Of a DNA stretch of 55,918 nucleotides, positions 18,508 to 26,693 are shown in pieces. Under the pieces are notes generated by a model that saw only the letters and a list, made by a program, of their open reading frames with translations, ran no database searches and was not told the origin of the DNA. Every line of letters starts with the position of its first letter. Position 1 is the stretch's first letter. The position numbers and the translations under genes are program-made. This stretch comes from a bacterium (lineage in GTDB: Bacteria > Actinomycetota > Acidimicrobiia > Acidimicrobiales > Ilumatobacteraceae): the NCBI GenBank assembly GCA_029977615.1, contig JAPOKO010000007.1, positions 1 through 55,918 on the forward strand, written 5' to 3'.

Positions 18508-19338
18508 TTAACCGCCAACTACTAGAACAACAAGTCCGACGAGCACGATCGCGGCAGAAGTAATTCGCCGGCGGTGATCACCTTCATCGAGCATTTTCCA
18601 ACCGGCAAACGCAGCAATAACCACACTCGACTCGCGTAACGAAGCGACGTATCCAACGGGAGCGTGGCGATACGCAATCATTACCAACATGTACGCAACG
18701 GTAGAAAACACTCCCGCAGCACCCATGATTTTCCAATTCGCTCGCATGGTTGGAATCATTTGCTTGTGACTACGAACGCTGGCATACAACGAGACAAATA
18801 CTGCAGCTGCAATATTTAGCGCAAGTGCGTATGCAACGGGTTGAGATTGCCGCGTGCCATGACCATCGACCACCGAGTACACCGCGATGGTCGATGCAAC
18901 TGCAAGCGCTGCGCCAACAACATGCCACGATCCACTCTTAGCAAGAACAAACAACCCAAGTACCGCGAGCAAGATTCCAATGGTTGAAGTGAGTGAAAGC
19001 GTGTCGTTCAGAAACAGCACTCCGCCTGCCGCAGCAGCGAGTGCACCCGCTCCGCGAACAATTGGGTATGACATGGAAAAATCTCCACGGTCATATGCAC
19101 GCGAGAGCAGCATGAGATAAGGAACATGGGTTGCGCCACTCACTAATGCCCATTCCCAAGCAATGTGGGGTAGTGAACCAACGAGTGCCCAGGTGATGAG
19201 TGCAATTGCGCTGAGTATTCCTCCAATGGTGAATTGCCCCCACAATGCCAACCGGCGGTCGGTGCTTTGCTTCACCAGCAAATTCCATGATGCATGAAGT
19301 ACAGCAGCGGTTAACGCAAGCACAGTGGCGAGAAGCAC
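18508..19338 (-). CDS. EamA/DMT-family membrane transporter
   Basis: The 276-residue protein is strongly hydrophobic with nine to ten predicted membrane helices in two EamA-like halves (first ending near LGLFVLAKS, second starting HVVGAALAVAS). It begins LLATVLALTAAVLHASWNLL, typical of drug/metabolite transporters. Substrate unknown; the neighbouring cysM and murI genes do not define it. Start is a GTG at 19338 six bases after TAGTCT. Its start region lies back to back with that of murI, only 37 bases apart. Confidence 0.85.
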   Translation of the reverse strand: MLLATVLALTAAVLHASWNLLVKQSTDRRLALWGQFTIGGILSAIALITWALVGSLPHIAWEWALVSGATHVPYLMLLSRAYDRGDFSMSYPIVRGAGALAAAAGGVLFLNDTLSLTSTIGILLAVLGLFVLAKSGSWHVVGAALAVASTIAVYSVVDGHGTRQSQPVAYALALNIAAAVFVSLYASVRSHKQMIPTMRANWKIMGAAGVFSTVAYMLVMIAYRHAPVGYVASLRESSVVIAAFAGWKMLDEGDHRRRITSAAIVLVGLVVLVVGG

Positions 19339-19344
19339 CAGGTC

Positions 19345-19350
19345 AGACTA
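19345..19350 (-). promoter_or_regulatory. Putative -10 hexamer (TAGTCT) for the EamA gene
   Basis: Minus-strand TAGTCT, 6 bases before GTG 19338; shares a 37-base intergenic region with the murI promoter on the other strand. Confidence 0.45.
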
Positions 19351-19361
19351 TTGCGCTGGCG

Positions 19362-19367
19362 TATTGT
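19362..19367 (+). promoter_or_regulatory. Putative -10 hexamer (TATTGT) for murI
   Basis: TATTGT ends 8 bases before ATG 19376; leaderless transcript inferred. Divergent from the EamA promoter. Confidence 0.42.
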
Positions 19368-19375
19368 GGAAGCCG

Positions 19376-20200
19376 ATGCCAAACAAGCCGAGTAGCGCAG
19401 TTGGCCCGATCGGCATGTTCGACTCGGGGTTTGGTGGACTTACTGTTGCACGTGCAGTCATTGATCTGCTGCCTCACGAAGACGTGGTGTACATCGGCGA
19501 TACGGGCCGGTATCCGTACGGTAACAAGCCGGCGGAACAAGTGCGCGAATATGCGAAAGAACTGGCGTGGAGCCTGGTTCGCGACTACAACGCAAAGTTG
19601 GTCGTTATTGCTTGTAATACCGCAGCATCGGTGGCGCTTAACCAGTTAGCAGAAGAATTGCCTGTGCCCGTGCTTGGGGTGGTTGAACCTGGTGCGCGAG
19701 CGCTTGTGCGTGCAACTCAGAATGGAAAAGTTGGCGTCATCGGAACAGTCGGAACCATTTCCTCGGGGGCTTATGTGCAAGCAATTCGCGATACCAAGGC
19801 AAATGTTGCGCTCACATCGGCTGCGTGCCCCGGGTTTGTTGAATTTGTAGAGCGCGATCAAACTACGGGAGACGAAGTGACGGTGTTAGCAGAACGACTG
19901 CTTGCGCCGGTGCGCGATGCGGGAGTCGATGCGCTTCTACTTGGATGCACTCACTATCCATATTTGTCACGCGTCATTAGTGAAGTGATGGGGCCGAACG
20001 TGGTTCTGGTGAGTAGCGGCGACGAAACTGCATTCGCTGTTCGTGATGCTCTTGCCGAATCAGGAATGGCAGCAACGAGTGGGGTTGGTACGCATCGCTT
20101 TTTGTCTTCTGGCGATATTGCATGGTTTGCTCAACTCGGTCGTCGATTGCTTGGCCCAGAACTTGATATTGCAGAACAATGGTCAAACAACAAGAATTAA
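19376..20200 (+). CDS. murI: Glutamate racemase
   Basis: A 274-residue protein from ATG 19376 (MPNKPSSAVGPIGMFDSG); a longer TTG start inside the EamA gene is rejected. GMFDSGFGGLTVARA holds the first catalytic-region Asp/Ser, VIACNTAASVAL contains one catalytic Cys and LLGCTHYPYL the second, as in cofactor-independent racemases. It supplies D-glutamate for peptidoglycan. The order mec-cysM-murI-rph-rdgB matches the mycobacterial block. Followed by rph after 21 bases with its own Shine-Dalgarno. Confidence 0.95.
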   Translation: MPNKPSSAVGPIGMFDSGFGGLTVARAVIDLLPHEDVVYIGDTGRYPYGNKPAEQVREYAKELAWSLVRDYNAKLVVIACNTAASVALNQLAEELPVPVLGVVEPGARALVRATQNGKVGVIGTVGTISSGAYVQAIRDTKANVALTSAACPGFVEFVERDQTTGDEVTVLAERLLAPVRDAGVDALLLGCTHYPYLSRVISEVMGPNVVLVSSGDETAFAVRDALAESGMAATSGVGTHRFLSSGDIAWFAQLGRRLLGPELDIAEQWSNNKN

Positions 20201-20221
20201 TAACAACAGGGAGAAATACTT

Positions 20222-20983
20222 ATGACACGCTTTGACGGCAGACAACACAACGAGCTTCGTCCGATTTCGTTTCAACGCGACTTCACTGAAATGTCTGCGG
20301 GTTCGGTACTCGTGTCGTTTGGAAAAACCCGAGTGTTGTGCACCGCTTCATTAGACGAAGACGTTCCGCGTTGGATGAAGGGCAGTGGCAAGGGCTGGGT
20401 GACTGCGGAATATTCAATGCTTCCTGGTTCGTCACCAGAGCGTGTTGGTCGCGAAGCAGCAAAAGGTAAGCAATCTGGTCGCACAGTGGAAATTCAGCGT
20501 CTCATTGGCCGCGCGTTGCGTTCATCAATAGACATGAAGCAACTCGGCGAACGCCAGATCTTGATTGACTGCGATGTGTTGCAGGCCGACGGAGGAACAC
20601 GCACTGCAAGTATTTGTGGAGCGTTTGTTGCGTTGCACGATGCAATTACCCGCATTCAGCAAAACGGTGGACTCACGGTAAACCCGTTGCATTCGATGTG
20701 CGCAGCAATCAGTGTGGGAATTCATGATGGCAATCCTGTACTTGACCTTCCATACGAAGAAGACTCAAAGGCAGAAGTGGACATGAACGTGGTTATGTTG
20801 CAGCCAATAAACGGTGGCGAGCCAACCTATGTTGAAGTGCAAGGAACTGCCGAAGGAAAAGCATTCTCGCGCAGTGAATTGGATTCATTGCTTGGGCTTG
20901 CGGCGGGTGGGCTAGAGCAAATTTTTGCTAAGCAACGCGAAGTCATTGCCACGCCGCCGACACCACGCCAACTCGGTAGGTAA
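20222..20983 (+). CDS. rph: Ribonuclease PH
   Basis: A 253-residue phosphorolytic 3'-5' exoribonuclease: [19 protein letters not shown] at the N-terminus, [20 protein letters not shown] with the phosphate-binding Arg cluster, [20 protein letters not shown] and [17 protein letters not shown], all family hallmarks. It trims the 3' end of tRNA precursors. AGGGAGA lies ahead of the ATG. Neighbouring rdgB starts 2 bases after its stop, so the two are co-transcribed, as in mycobacteria. Confidence 0.97.
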   Translation: MTRFDGRQHNELRPISFQRDFTEMSAGSVLVSFGKTRVLCTASLDEDVPRWMKGSGKGWVTAEYSMLPGSSPERVGREAAKGKQSGRTVEIQRLIGRALRSSIDMKQLGERQILIDCDVLQADGGTRTASICGAFVALHDAITRIQQNGGLTVNPLHSMCAAISVGIHDGNPVLDLPYEEDSKAEVDMNVVMLQPINGGEPTYVEVQGTAEGKAFSRSELDSLLGLAAGGLEQIFAKQREVIATPPTPRQLGR

Positions 20984-20985
20984 TC

Positions 20986-21573
20986 ATGTTGCGCGCAGTC
21001 TGCGCATCGGCCAACCCGCACAAGGCTGCCGAAATTTTTGATCTCATGGGTGGAGTCATCGACTTGCAGTCACGCCCAGCGGACCTGTCCGATGTCGTTG
21101 AAGATGCAGACACACTCGTGGGCAATGCGCGACTGAAAGCCGTCGCGGTTTGTGATGCAACGGGGCTTCCAGCTTTGGCTGATGACACTGGTTTGGAAGT
21201 GGACGCTTTGAACGGCGCACCTGGAGTTCGCACTGCACGCTTTGCCGGTGAACATGCAACCGATGCTGATAATCGCGCGAAAATGTTGCGCGAACTGAGT
21301 GGCAAAGCACGAACATGCAGGTTTAGAACAGTTGCATTGTTGCGGTTTCCTGATGGCAGAGAAATCATTGCTGAAGGTGTGTGTGAGGGAAGTATCGCCG
21401 AAGCAGAAATGGGCGAGCGTGGCTTCGGATATGACCCGTTGTTCATCGCGCGTGATGGCGACGGTCGTACGTTTGCACAAATGTCAGCGAGTGAAAAACA
21501 CGATCTGTCTCACAGGGGTAAAGCGTTTCGTGCACTCTCGGAATTACTGAAGCTCGATCTACCAACCACGTAA
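20986..21573 (+). CDS. rdgB: XTP/dITP pyrophosphatase (non-canonical purine NTP pyrophosphatase)
   Basis: A 195-residue Ham1/RdgB protein. Motifs: CASANPHKAAEI (phosphate-binding SxNxxK-type start), LPALADDTGLEVDALNGAPGV with metal-binding acidic residues, and GFGYDPLF near the C-terminus followed by SHRGKAFRAL. It hydrolyses deaminated nucleotides such as dITP and XTP to prevent mutagenic incorporation. It overlaps the end of the converging D-threonine-aldolase-like gene by 15 bases. Confidence 0.95.
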   Translation: MLRAVCASANPHKAAEIFDLMGGVIDLQSRPADLSDVVEDADTLVGNARLKAVAVCDATGLPALADDTGLEVDALNGAPGVRTARFAGEHATDADNRAKMLRELSGKARTCRFRTVALLRFPDGREIIAEGVCEGSIAEAEMGERGFGYDPLFIARDGDGRTFAQMSASEKHDLSHRGKAFRALSELLKLDLPTT

Positions 21574-22584
21574 GTCAATTGCCCAACGATCGATAACGTC
21601 GTCGCCGTTAACCACCCATGCTGCATCGTGTTGAGCAACGGTTGGGTCAACGTGTGCAGGGATAACGCGAATGCGTGTGCCAACTTTTGGCGGAGCACCC
21701 TCGTTAGGTGAGAACGTGGTGTGTTCGTCGGAGCAAAACCACACAGCATGTCCGTCGATGGATGGGTTGCCATGGTCCATGCCAAGTGACTTCAAGCCAA
21801 CATCGATGACAGCCCATTGAGTGCTGGACGAAATAACGGTGCCAATAACAAACACGGCCTGAGTAAACGGTAAGCCGAGTTGTGCGTACTGCGTGTCCAT
21901 CAATGAATACGAGCCCGCTTGAATTTCCGTGACACCGGTGTTGTCATGCAAGTTGTATGTACCGGTGCCACCAGCAGAAATAATGTCACCACCGACATCG
22001 TTTGCGGCTGAGCGCAGCAGTGTCATGCACGCTTCAACCTTGGCAAGACGTTCACTGTGATCGGCAACCATCATGAGGTGACCTTCGTAGCCCATCACTC
22101 CGCGAACAGTTTTGCCAAGCGAGCGAGCTTTGTCGGCAAGAGAGCCAGCAAGTTCTGGTGCAATGCCACAGCGGGGAAGTCCAACGTTGACATCAATGAG
22201 CACATGTTGAATTCCGGCAGCATGAGCGGCCTGCAAAGTCTCTTCAGAATCAATCGCCACGGTGATGAGCGCGTTGTCTTGCAAAGCGGCCATTTCTTGA
22301 AGCCGAATGGAATCAACGCATTCGTTTGCAAGCAGCAGATCGTCCCCAACACCTGCCTTCACCATGCCCACAACTTCGCGTGGTGTTGCACAGGTGAATG
22401 TGGTGTGTCCGGCACGAACTTGTTCGCGAGCAAGCGATGTGCATTTCGTTGCCTTCATGTGTGGTCGCAAACGTGTGCCAGGTAGAGCGGCCGCCATGGC
22501 GGCAATGTTTTGCTGCGCAATGGCGCCTTCAATCACGAGTGCTGGGGTCTGTACCTCAGATATGCGCACTGGTTGAGAACTCAC
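21559..22584 (-). CDS. D-threonine aldolase/D-serine dehydratase family PLP protein
   Basis: The 341-residue protein is a fold-type-III PLP enzyme (alanine-racemase-like barrel): VQTPALVIEGA, then RLRPHMKATKC with PLP Lys44, GLPRCGI, GYEGHLM and ISAGGTGTYN. The C-terminal metal site IPAHVDPTVAQHD has the His-x-Asp pair seen in low-specificity D-threonine aldolases (His-x-Cys in D-serine dehydratase). It would cleave D-3-hydroxy-amino acids or dehydrate D-serine. The GTG start (22584, or GTG 22569) lies two bases after the 3' end of a tRNA gene and has no Shine-Dalgarno, so expression probably depends on tRNA transcription and 3' processing. Confidence 0.85.
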   Translation of the reverse strand: MSSQPVRISEVQTPALVIEGAIAQQNIAAMAAALPGTRLRPHMKATKCTSLAREQVRAGHTTFTCATPREVVGMVKAGVGDDLLLANECVDSIRLQEMAALQDNALITVAIDSEETLQAAHAAGIQHVLIDVNVGLPRCGIAPELAGSLADKARSLGKTVRGVMGYEGHLMMVADHSERLAKVEACMTLLRSAANDVGGDIISAGGTGTYNLHDNTGVTEIQAGSYSLMDTQYAQLGLPFTQAVFVIGTVISSSTQWAVIDVGLKSLGMDHGNPSIDGHAVWFCSDEHTTFSPNEGAPPKVGTRIRVIPAHVDPTVAQHDAAWVVNGDDVIDRWAIDLRGW

Positions 22585-22586
22585 AG

Positions 22587-22659
22587 TGCCGACGGAGAGA
22601 CTCGAACTCTCACTGACAGCATCCTAAGTGCTGTGCCTCTGCCATTGGGCTACGTCGGC
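22587..22659 (-). tRNA. tRNA with anticodon UAG (nominally Leu), short variable loop
   Basis: The 73-base cloverleaf folds fully: acceptor GCCGACG/CGTCGGC, D arm GCC..GGC, anticodon stem CAGCA/TGCTG with loop CTTAGGA (anticodon TAG at 34-36), variable region of 5 bases (TCAGT), T stem GAGAG/CTCTC with TTCGAGT loop, discriminator A; CCA is not encoded. Anticodon UAG reads CUA and related Leu codons and A73 fits leucine, but bacterial tRNA-Leu normally has a long variable arm, which is missing. Charging identity is therefore uncertain. A -10-like TACCCT lies upstream at about 22671-22676. Confidence 0.85.
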
Positions 22660-22712
22660 TAATCGCGATAAGGGTAGTGGCAAGGGGGTCGTTTCTTGAC
22701 ACAATGTAAAGC

Positions 22713-24242
22713 GTGACTTCAACATTGACTTCCTCGCAAGACTCAGATGCCCTCGCCAGCCAACTCGGATTAGCCGACACCGTTGTGGATGAAGGGGCTT
22801 TGGCCGAGAGCATTCGTAAATGTGCCGCGAACAATGTGGTGTTGCCAACCTTCGCCCAATTGGCAAACCCATCCCTCATTCCTGCAGACATTGCAGCAGG
22901 AGCTGACAAGAATTCTCCAGACTCGCGCAACTTGTTCCGTGTGCATTGGTTTAACGACATGGACGGAAATCGCGTGAGTGTTCCCGATCATGTGGTGTTG
23001 CCGAAGTCATTAACCGGTGTCGACAGTCCGATCGTGGTGATGTTTGGTGATCGCTTCCCAATGATCACCGCGCACAAAGTGTTGGCTGCGTACTCATGTT
23101 TGGCGCCACGTGTAATCACTGGTCAGTTCAATCCGTCAACTCAGCGAGCAGTGTGGCCATCAACCGGCAACTATGCACGCGGTGGCGTTGCAATTAGCAA
23201 GATCATTGGCGCACGCGGAGTTGCGGTGTTGCCAGCAGGAATGTCGCAAGAGCGCTTCGACTGGCTTGATCGTTGGACAAGCGACCCAAGCGACATCATT
23301 CGCACGCCTGGTACCGAAAGCAACGTAAAGGAAATTTACGATGCGTGCAATGAAATGCAAAAAGATCCGAAGAACTTCATCTTCAATCAGTTTTGCGAAT
23401 TCGGAAACTACCTCGGACACTACGAAGTAACGGGTACAGCGCTCTCAGCGGTGTACGAACACGTTGCTAAAGGTTTGAACCGACCGAACTTGCGACTCGC
23501 TGCATTCACTAGCGCAACCGGTTCTGCAGGAACCATTGGTGCGGGCGACCATTTGAAAGATAAGTACGGAACAAAGATCGTTGCAGTTGAAGCACTTGAA
23601 TGCCCAACCATGCTTGAAAACGGATTCGGCGAGCACAACATTCAAGGCATCGGCGACAAGCACATTCCACTCATTCATAACGTGATGAACACCGACGTCA
23701 TCGCTGCAGTTTCCGATCGCGTAACTGATGAGCTCGACGTGTTGTTCAACACTTCTGCAGGACGCGACTACCTGGTGCAACGTAAGCACATTCCACAAGA
23801 AATAGTTGACGCTTTGCCACATTTTGGTTTCTCGGCAATTTGCAACACCATTGCCGCCATCAAGACAGCAAAACTGCTTGGTCTAGGTGAGGATGACGTG
23901 CTCATCACCATTGCCACCGACGGCGCAGATCTCTACCCGAGTGAGCGCGTGAAGACCATGAAGAAGCGCTTTAACGACAACTTCACACAAGTCGATGCGG
24001 CTGAAGTATTCGCAGAGCATTTGGCAACTGTGCAGACCGACTCGATGATTGATTGCACCGAACGCGATCGCAACCGCATCTTCAACCTTGGCTATTACAC
24101 CTGGGTTGAGCAGCAGGGAACGCCACTTTCGGTGTTTGAAGCACGCCGCTCGCAGTCGTTCTGGCAGAACTTGCGCAGTCACGTTCCAACGTGGGACGCC
24201 ATGATTACTGAGTTCAACGCACGCGTCGCATCTACGAAGTAA
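22713..24242 (+). CDS. Fold-type-II PLP-dependent enzyme (cysteine-synthase/threonine-dehydratase superfamily), substrate unknown
   Basis: The 509-residue protein belongs to the tryptophan-synthase-beta superfamily. Likely PLP Lys is Lys122 in [13 protein letters not shown]; the Asn loop is [17 protein letters not shown], and [20 protein letters not shown] is the glycine-rich phosphate loop. It is longer than cysteine synthases by about 180 residues, with an N-terminal extension and a C-terminal domain (from [15 protein letters not shown]). I do not recognise a characterised enzyme of this exact type. GTG start; CACAAT lies 7 bases upstream. The next gene, also a fold-type-II PLP enzyme, begins 6 bases after its stop, so they probably act together. 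Confidence 0.75.
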   Translation: MTSTLTSSQDSDALASQLGLADTVVDEGALAESIRKCAANNVVLPTFAQLANPSLIPADIAAGADKNSPDSRNLFRVHWFNDMDGNRVSVPDHVVLPKSLTGVDSPIVVMFGDRFPMITAHKVLAAYSCLAPRVITGQFNPSTQRAVWPSTGNYARGGVAISKIIGARGVAVLPAGMSQERFDWLDRWTSDPSDIIRTPGTESNVKEIYDACNEMQKDPKNFIFNQFCEFGNYLGHYEVTGTALSAVYEHVAKGLNRPNLRLAAFTSATGSAGTIGAGDHLKDKYGTKIVAVEALECPTMLENGFGEHNIQGIGDKHIPLIHNVMNTDVIAAVSDRVTDELDVLFNTSAGRDYLVQRKHIPQEIVDALPHFGFSAICNTIAAIKTAKLLGLGEDDVLITIATDGADLYPSERVKTMKKRFNDNFTQVDAAEVFAEHLATVQTDSMIDCTERDRNRIFNLGYYTWVEQQGTPLSVFEARRSQSFWQNLRSHVPTWDAMITEFNARVASTK

Positions 24243-24248
24243 CGAGCA

Positions 24249-25583
24249 ATGTCCACGCTCGCTCAACCGCAAGTTGGGTGGAAGTGTGCTGTGTGTGGAG
24301 AGCGAGTAGCGATAGGCAAACCGTTGTCGTGGCGTTGCCCAAACTCGAACGAGCAGGACACGCACCATGTGATGCAGATTGAACAACCAATTGCGCCGCT
24401 TCGCAGCACTGGTGATGACAATCCATTCATCGCATTTCGAAGGTATTTGGCTTGGGACGCTTTCGCCGCAGCACTTGGAATGTCTGATGATGCACGTGTC
24501 TCTCTAATTCGTGCAGCTGATTCTGCAGTGCAACGTGTTGCCGGAACAGGGTTCCGATTTACTCCATTTGCACGCCACGATGCGTTGTCAAATGCGCTTG
24601 GGTTTAGTTCTGGTGGTGGAGTGTGGGTGAAAGACGAAACGCACGGCGTTGCTGGTTCACATAAGTCGCGACATCTGTTCACCGAAATGTTGCATCTACT
24701 TGCTGCAGAGGAAACGGGAACTGCGCCGTGGTCGACGCCTAAAGCACGACCACCTCTTGCAATTGCGTCATGTGGCAACGCAGCATTTGCTGCTTCCACA
24801 TTGGCGAAAGCAATGCAGTGGCCAATTGAAGTGTTCGTTCCTGAAAATGCTGCAGCAGAGCTAACCGATCTATTGCTTTCAGTAGGCGCAAACATTGTGC
24901 GCTGCCCACGCTTGCCAAACGATCCACCGGGCGATCCCTGCGTGCATCGTTTTCGCGAAGCAGTTGCACGAGGTGCAATTCCATTTGGCGTTCAAGGAAC
25001 TGAGAATGCATGGTGTCTCGATGGTGGTCGCACCATCGGTTGGGAAATGGCCGACAGCATGGAGCGTGTTAGTGGACCACCACTCGACAGGGTGTTTATG
25101 CAAGTTGGTGGAGGCGCATTTGCTGCTTGTGGAAGTGCCGGCCTGTACGCGGGTGGTCTTCGGCCGAAACTACATGCAGTGCAAACTGCAGGTTGTGCTC
25201 CGTTGGCTCGCGCATGGCAACACGCTCTCGCAAGCGGCGGAGGAAAAAACGCGGGTTCGCGTTGGTCTGAATGTATGTGGGCATGGGAGAACGTGCAGTC
25301 GTCACTCGCCGACGGAATTTTGGATGATGAAACCTACGACTGGGTTGGCGTATGCAATTCAATGGCGGACAGTGGTGGTTCTCCAGTTGTTGCAACCGAG
25401 CAGCACGTTGTTGATGCATATGCACTTGCACACAAGGTGACGTCAATTGATGTAAGCCCCACAGGTACGGCCGGACTAGCAGGACTACTTGCGATTCGTG
25501 GCGAAATCGCCAATGACGAACGCGTTGTTGTGGTGTTTAGTGGTGTTCGGCGTCACTTCATGCCACTCCCTACTGCGCAATAG
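24249..25583 (+). CDS. Threonine-synthase-like PLP-dependent enzyme
   Basis: The 444-residue protein starts with a partial zinc-ribbon (Cys13, Cys16, Cys30 in WKCAVCG...WRCPN) as in threonine synthases. VWVKDETHGVAGSHKSRHLF holds PLP Lys139, IASCGNAAFAAST the Asn loop and SPTGTAGLAGLL the Thr/Gly phosphate loop. Several features (KDE rather than KDE-N-PT; a GSHKSRH lysine motif) differ from genuine ThrC, so the reaction may be an elimination or replacement on another hydroxy-amino acid. It follows the other PLP enzyme by 6 bases and precedes clpP by 21. Confidence 0.78.
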   Translation: MSTLAQPQVGWKCAVCGERVAIGKPLSWRCPNSNEQDTHHVMQIEQPIAPLRSTGDDNPFIAFRRYLAWDAFAAALGMSDDARVSLIRAADSAVQRVAGTGFRFTPFARHDALSNALGFSSGGGVWVKDETHGVAGSHKSRHLFTEMLHLLAAEETGTAPWSTPKARPPLAIASCGNAAFAASTLAKAMQWPIEVFVPENAAAELTDLLLSVGANIVRCPRLPNDPPGDPCVHRFREAVARGAIPFGVQGTENAWCLDGGRTIGWEMADSMERVSGPPLDRVFMQVGGGAFAACGSAGLYAGGLRPKLHAVQTAGCAPLARAWQHALASGGGKNAGSRWSECMWAWENVQSSLADGILDDETYDWVGVCNSMADSGGSPVVATEQHVVDAYALAHKVTSIDVSPTGTAGLAGLLAIRGEIANDERVVVVFSGVRRHFMPLPTAQ

Positions 25584-25591
25584 TGGGGTAG

Positions 25592-25597
25592 TAGTCT
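25592..25597 (+). promoter_or_regulatory. Putative -10 hexamer (TAGTCT) for clpP
   Basis: TAGTCT ends 7 bases before ATG 25605; no Shine-Dalgarno, leaderless start inferred. Confidence 0.45.
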
Positions 25598-25604
25598 GAT
25601 CGCC

Positions 25605-26213
25605 ATGAGTAACAGCCCACTTCACTTGCCGAACATGCCATTTGCACAAGACGGCGGCCCAGATTCGCAAAGCAACATTTTTCTTCGATTGCTGAAGAGC
25701 CGAGTCATCATGTTGGGTAGTGACGTGAACGACGATGTGGCAAACCAAATTTGTGCGCAGCTATTGTTCCTTGAAGGCGAAGATCCAAAGGCCGATGTGT
25801 GGTTGTACATCAACAGCCCAGGTGGTTCGGTAACCGCAGGCATGGCAATTTATGACACCATGCAATTCATCAGTTGCGACGTAGCAACGGTCTGCTTGGG
25901 ACTTGCAGCTTCAATGGGTCAGTTCTTGCTGACTGCGGGAACGGCAGGAAAGCGATACACATTGCCAAACGCGCGCATCATGATGCATCAGCCACTTGCT
26001 GGTCTCCGTGGTCAAGCTTCAGACATCGCAATTCAGGCAGAGCAGTTGCAATACACCAAGAAGCGCATGGCCGAACTCATCGCCTTCCACTCTGGGCAAA
26101 AAATTGAACAAATTCAGCAAGACTCAGAGCGCGATCGTTGGTTCACTCCAGATCAGGCAAAAGAATATGGTCTTGTCGACAAAGTGATCGTGAAGCGCGG
26201 CGAAATTCGCTGA
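25605..26213 (+). CDS. clpP: ATP-dependent Clp protease proteolytic subunit
   Basis: The 202-residue serine protease has Ser103 (LAASMGQFLL), His128 (IMMHQPLAG) and the Asp at about 177 (SERDRWFTPDQAKEYGLVD). It assembles into tetradecamers with ClpX or ClpC and degrades, among others, tmRNA-tagged proteins. Actinobacteria usually carry a tandem clpP1-clpP2 pair near tig and clpX; here only one copy is present, flanked by a PLP enzyme and a converging lipoprotein gene, so a partner copy is presumably elsewhere. Confidence 0.95.
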   Translation: MSNSPLHLPNMPFAQDGGPDSQSNIFLRLLKSRVIMLGSDVNDDVANQICAQLLFLEGEDPKADVWLYINSPGGSVTAGMAIYDTMQFISCDVATVCLGLAASMGQFLLTAGTAGKRYTLPNARIMMHQPLAGLRGQASDIAIQAEQLQYTKKRMAELIAFHSGQKIEQIQQDSERDRWFTPDQAKEYGLVDKVIVKRGEIR

Positions 26214-26218
26214 TTGAA

Positions 26219-26608
26219 TTACGGCGTTACTTGAACGCCAAGTGAAATATCAACTCCGCACGTGGCTTTCACCCATTCTGACGCGCTGTTTGCACTCGCC
26301 TCTGTTGCATAAGCCAGGTCAGCTACTCGTTGCACGCTTTCTGCATCGTCGGCTTTCACCTTCGATGCAGCAATCATGAGATCGGTAAGCGCATCCCAGT
26401 CTTGCTGCACTTCAAGTGGCGCAACTTTTTGCAATCGAGTGAAATGCCCAACCGCCGCATTCACCTCTTCAACGGTTGCAGGCATCACAGAAATTCCCGG
26501 CATCTCTTTTGCTAATTGACGGCAAAAGTTTGTTCCCGTGCGCGGAGTTTCGGCGCATGCTGTGACCGCAAAGAGCCCAAGGAATAGCAGTGGAATAAGG
26601 CGACGCAC
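26219..26608 (-). CDS. Putative small lipoprotein, function unknown
   Basis: A 129-residue protein with a signal peptide of the lipoprotein type: positively charged MRR, hydrophobic LIPLLFLGLFAVT and lipobox VTAC, giving Cys18 as lipidation site. The mature part is mostly helical and without a motif I recognise; two further Cys (NFC and KATC) may form a disulfide. GTG start; GAGAAT lies 6 bases upstream, an imperfect -10. It converges on clpP with 5 bases between stops. Confidence 0.65.
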   Translation of the reverse strand: MRRLIPLLFLGLFAVTACAETPRTGTNFCRQLAKEMPGISVMPATVEEVNAAVGHFTRLQKVAPLEVQQDWDALTDLMIAASKVKADDAESVQRVADLAYATEASANSASEWVKATCGVDISLGVQVTP

Positions 26609-26693
26609 ACGAACATTCTCACAGGATTAGACGCAGAGGTGGTGGCACTTGAAATGTGCTTCCGAAAGCGCCATCACGGGCACACCTTGAGAT

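Noticed and set aside
18495..18530. Short inverted repeat TAGTTG/CAACTA between cysM and the EamA gene, possible terminator.
   Set aside because: Only 6 bp with a 12-base loop and no T run; too weak to call.
23883..25103. Several minus-strand frames of 70-210 codons opposite the two fold-type-II PLP genes.
   Set aside because: They have shadow-type composition and no recognisable domain; the plus-strand proteins have complete family motifs.
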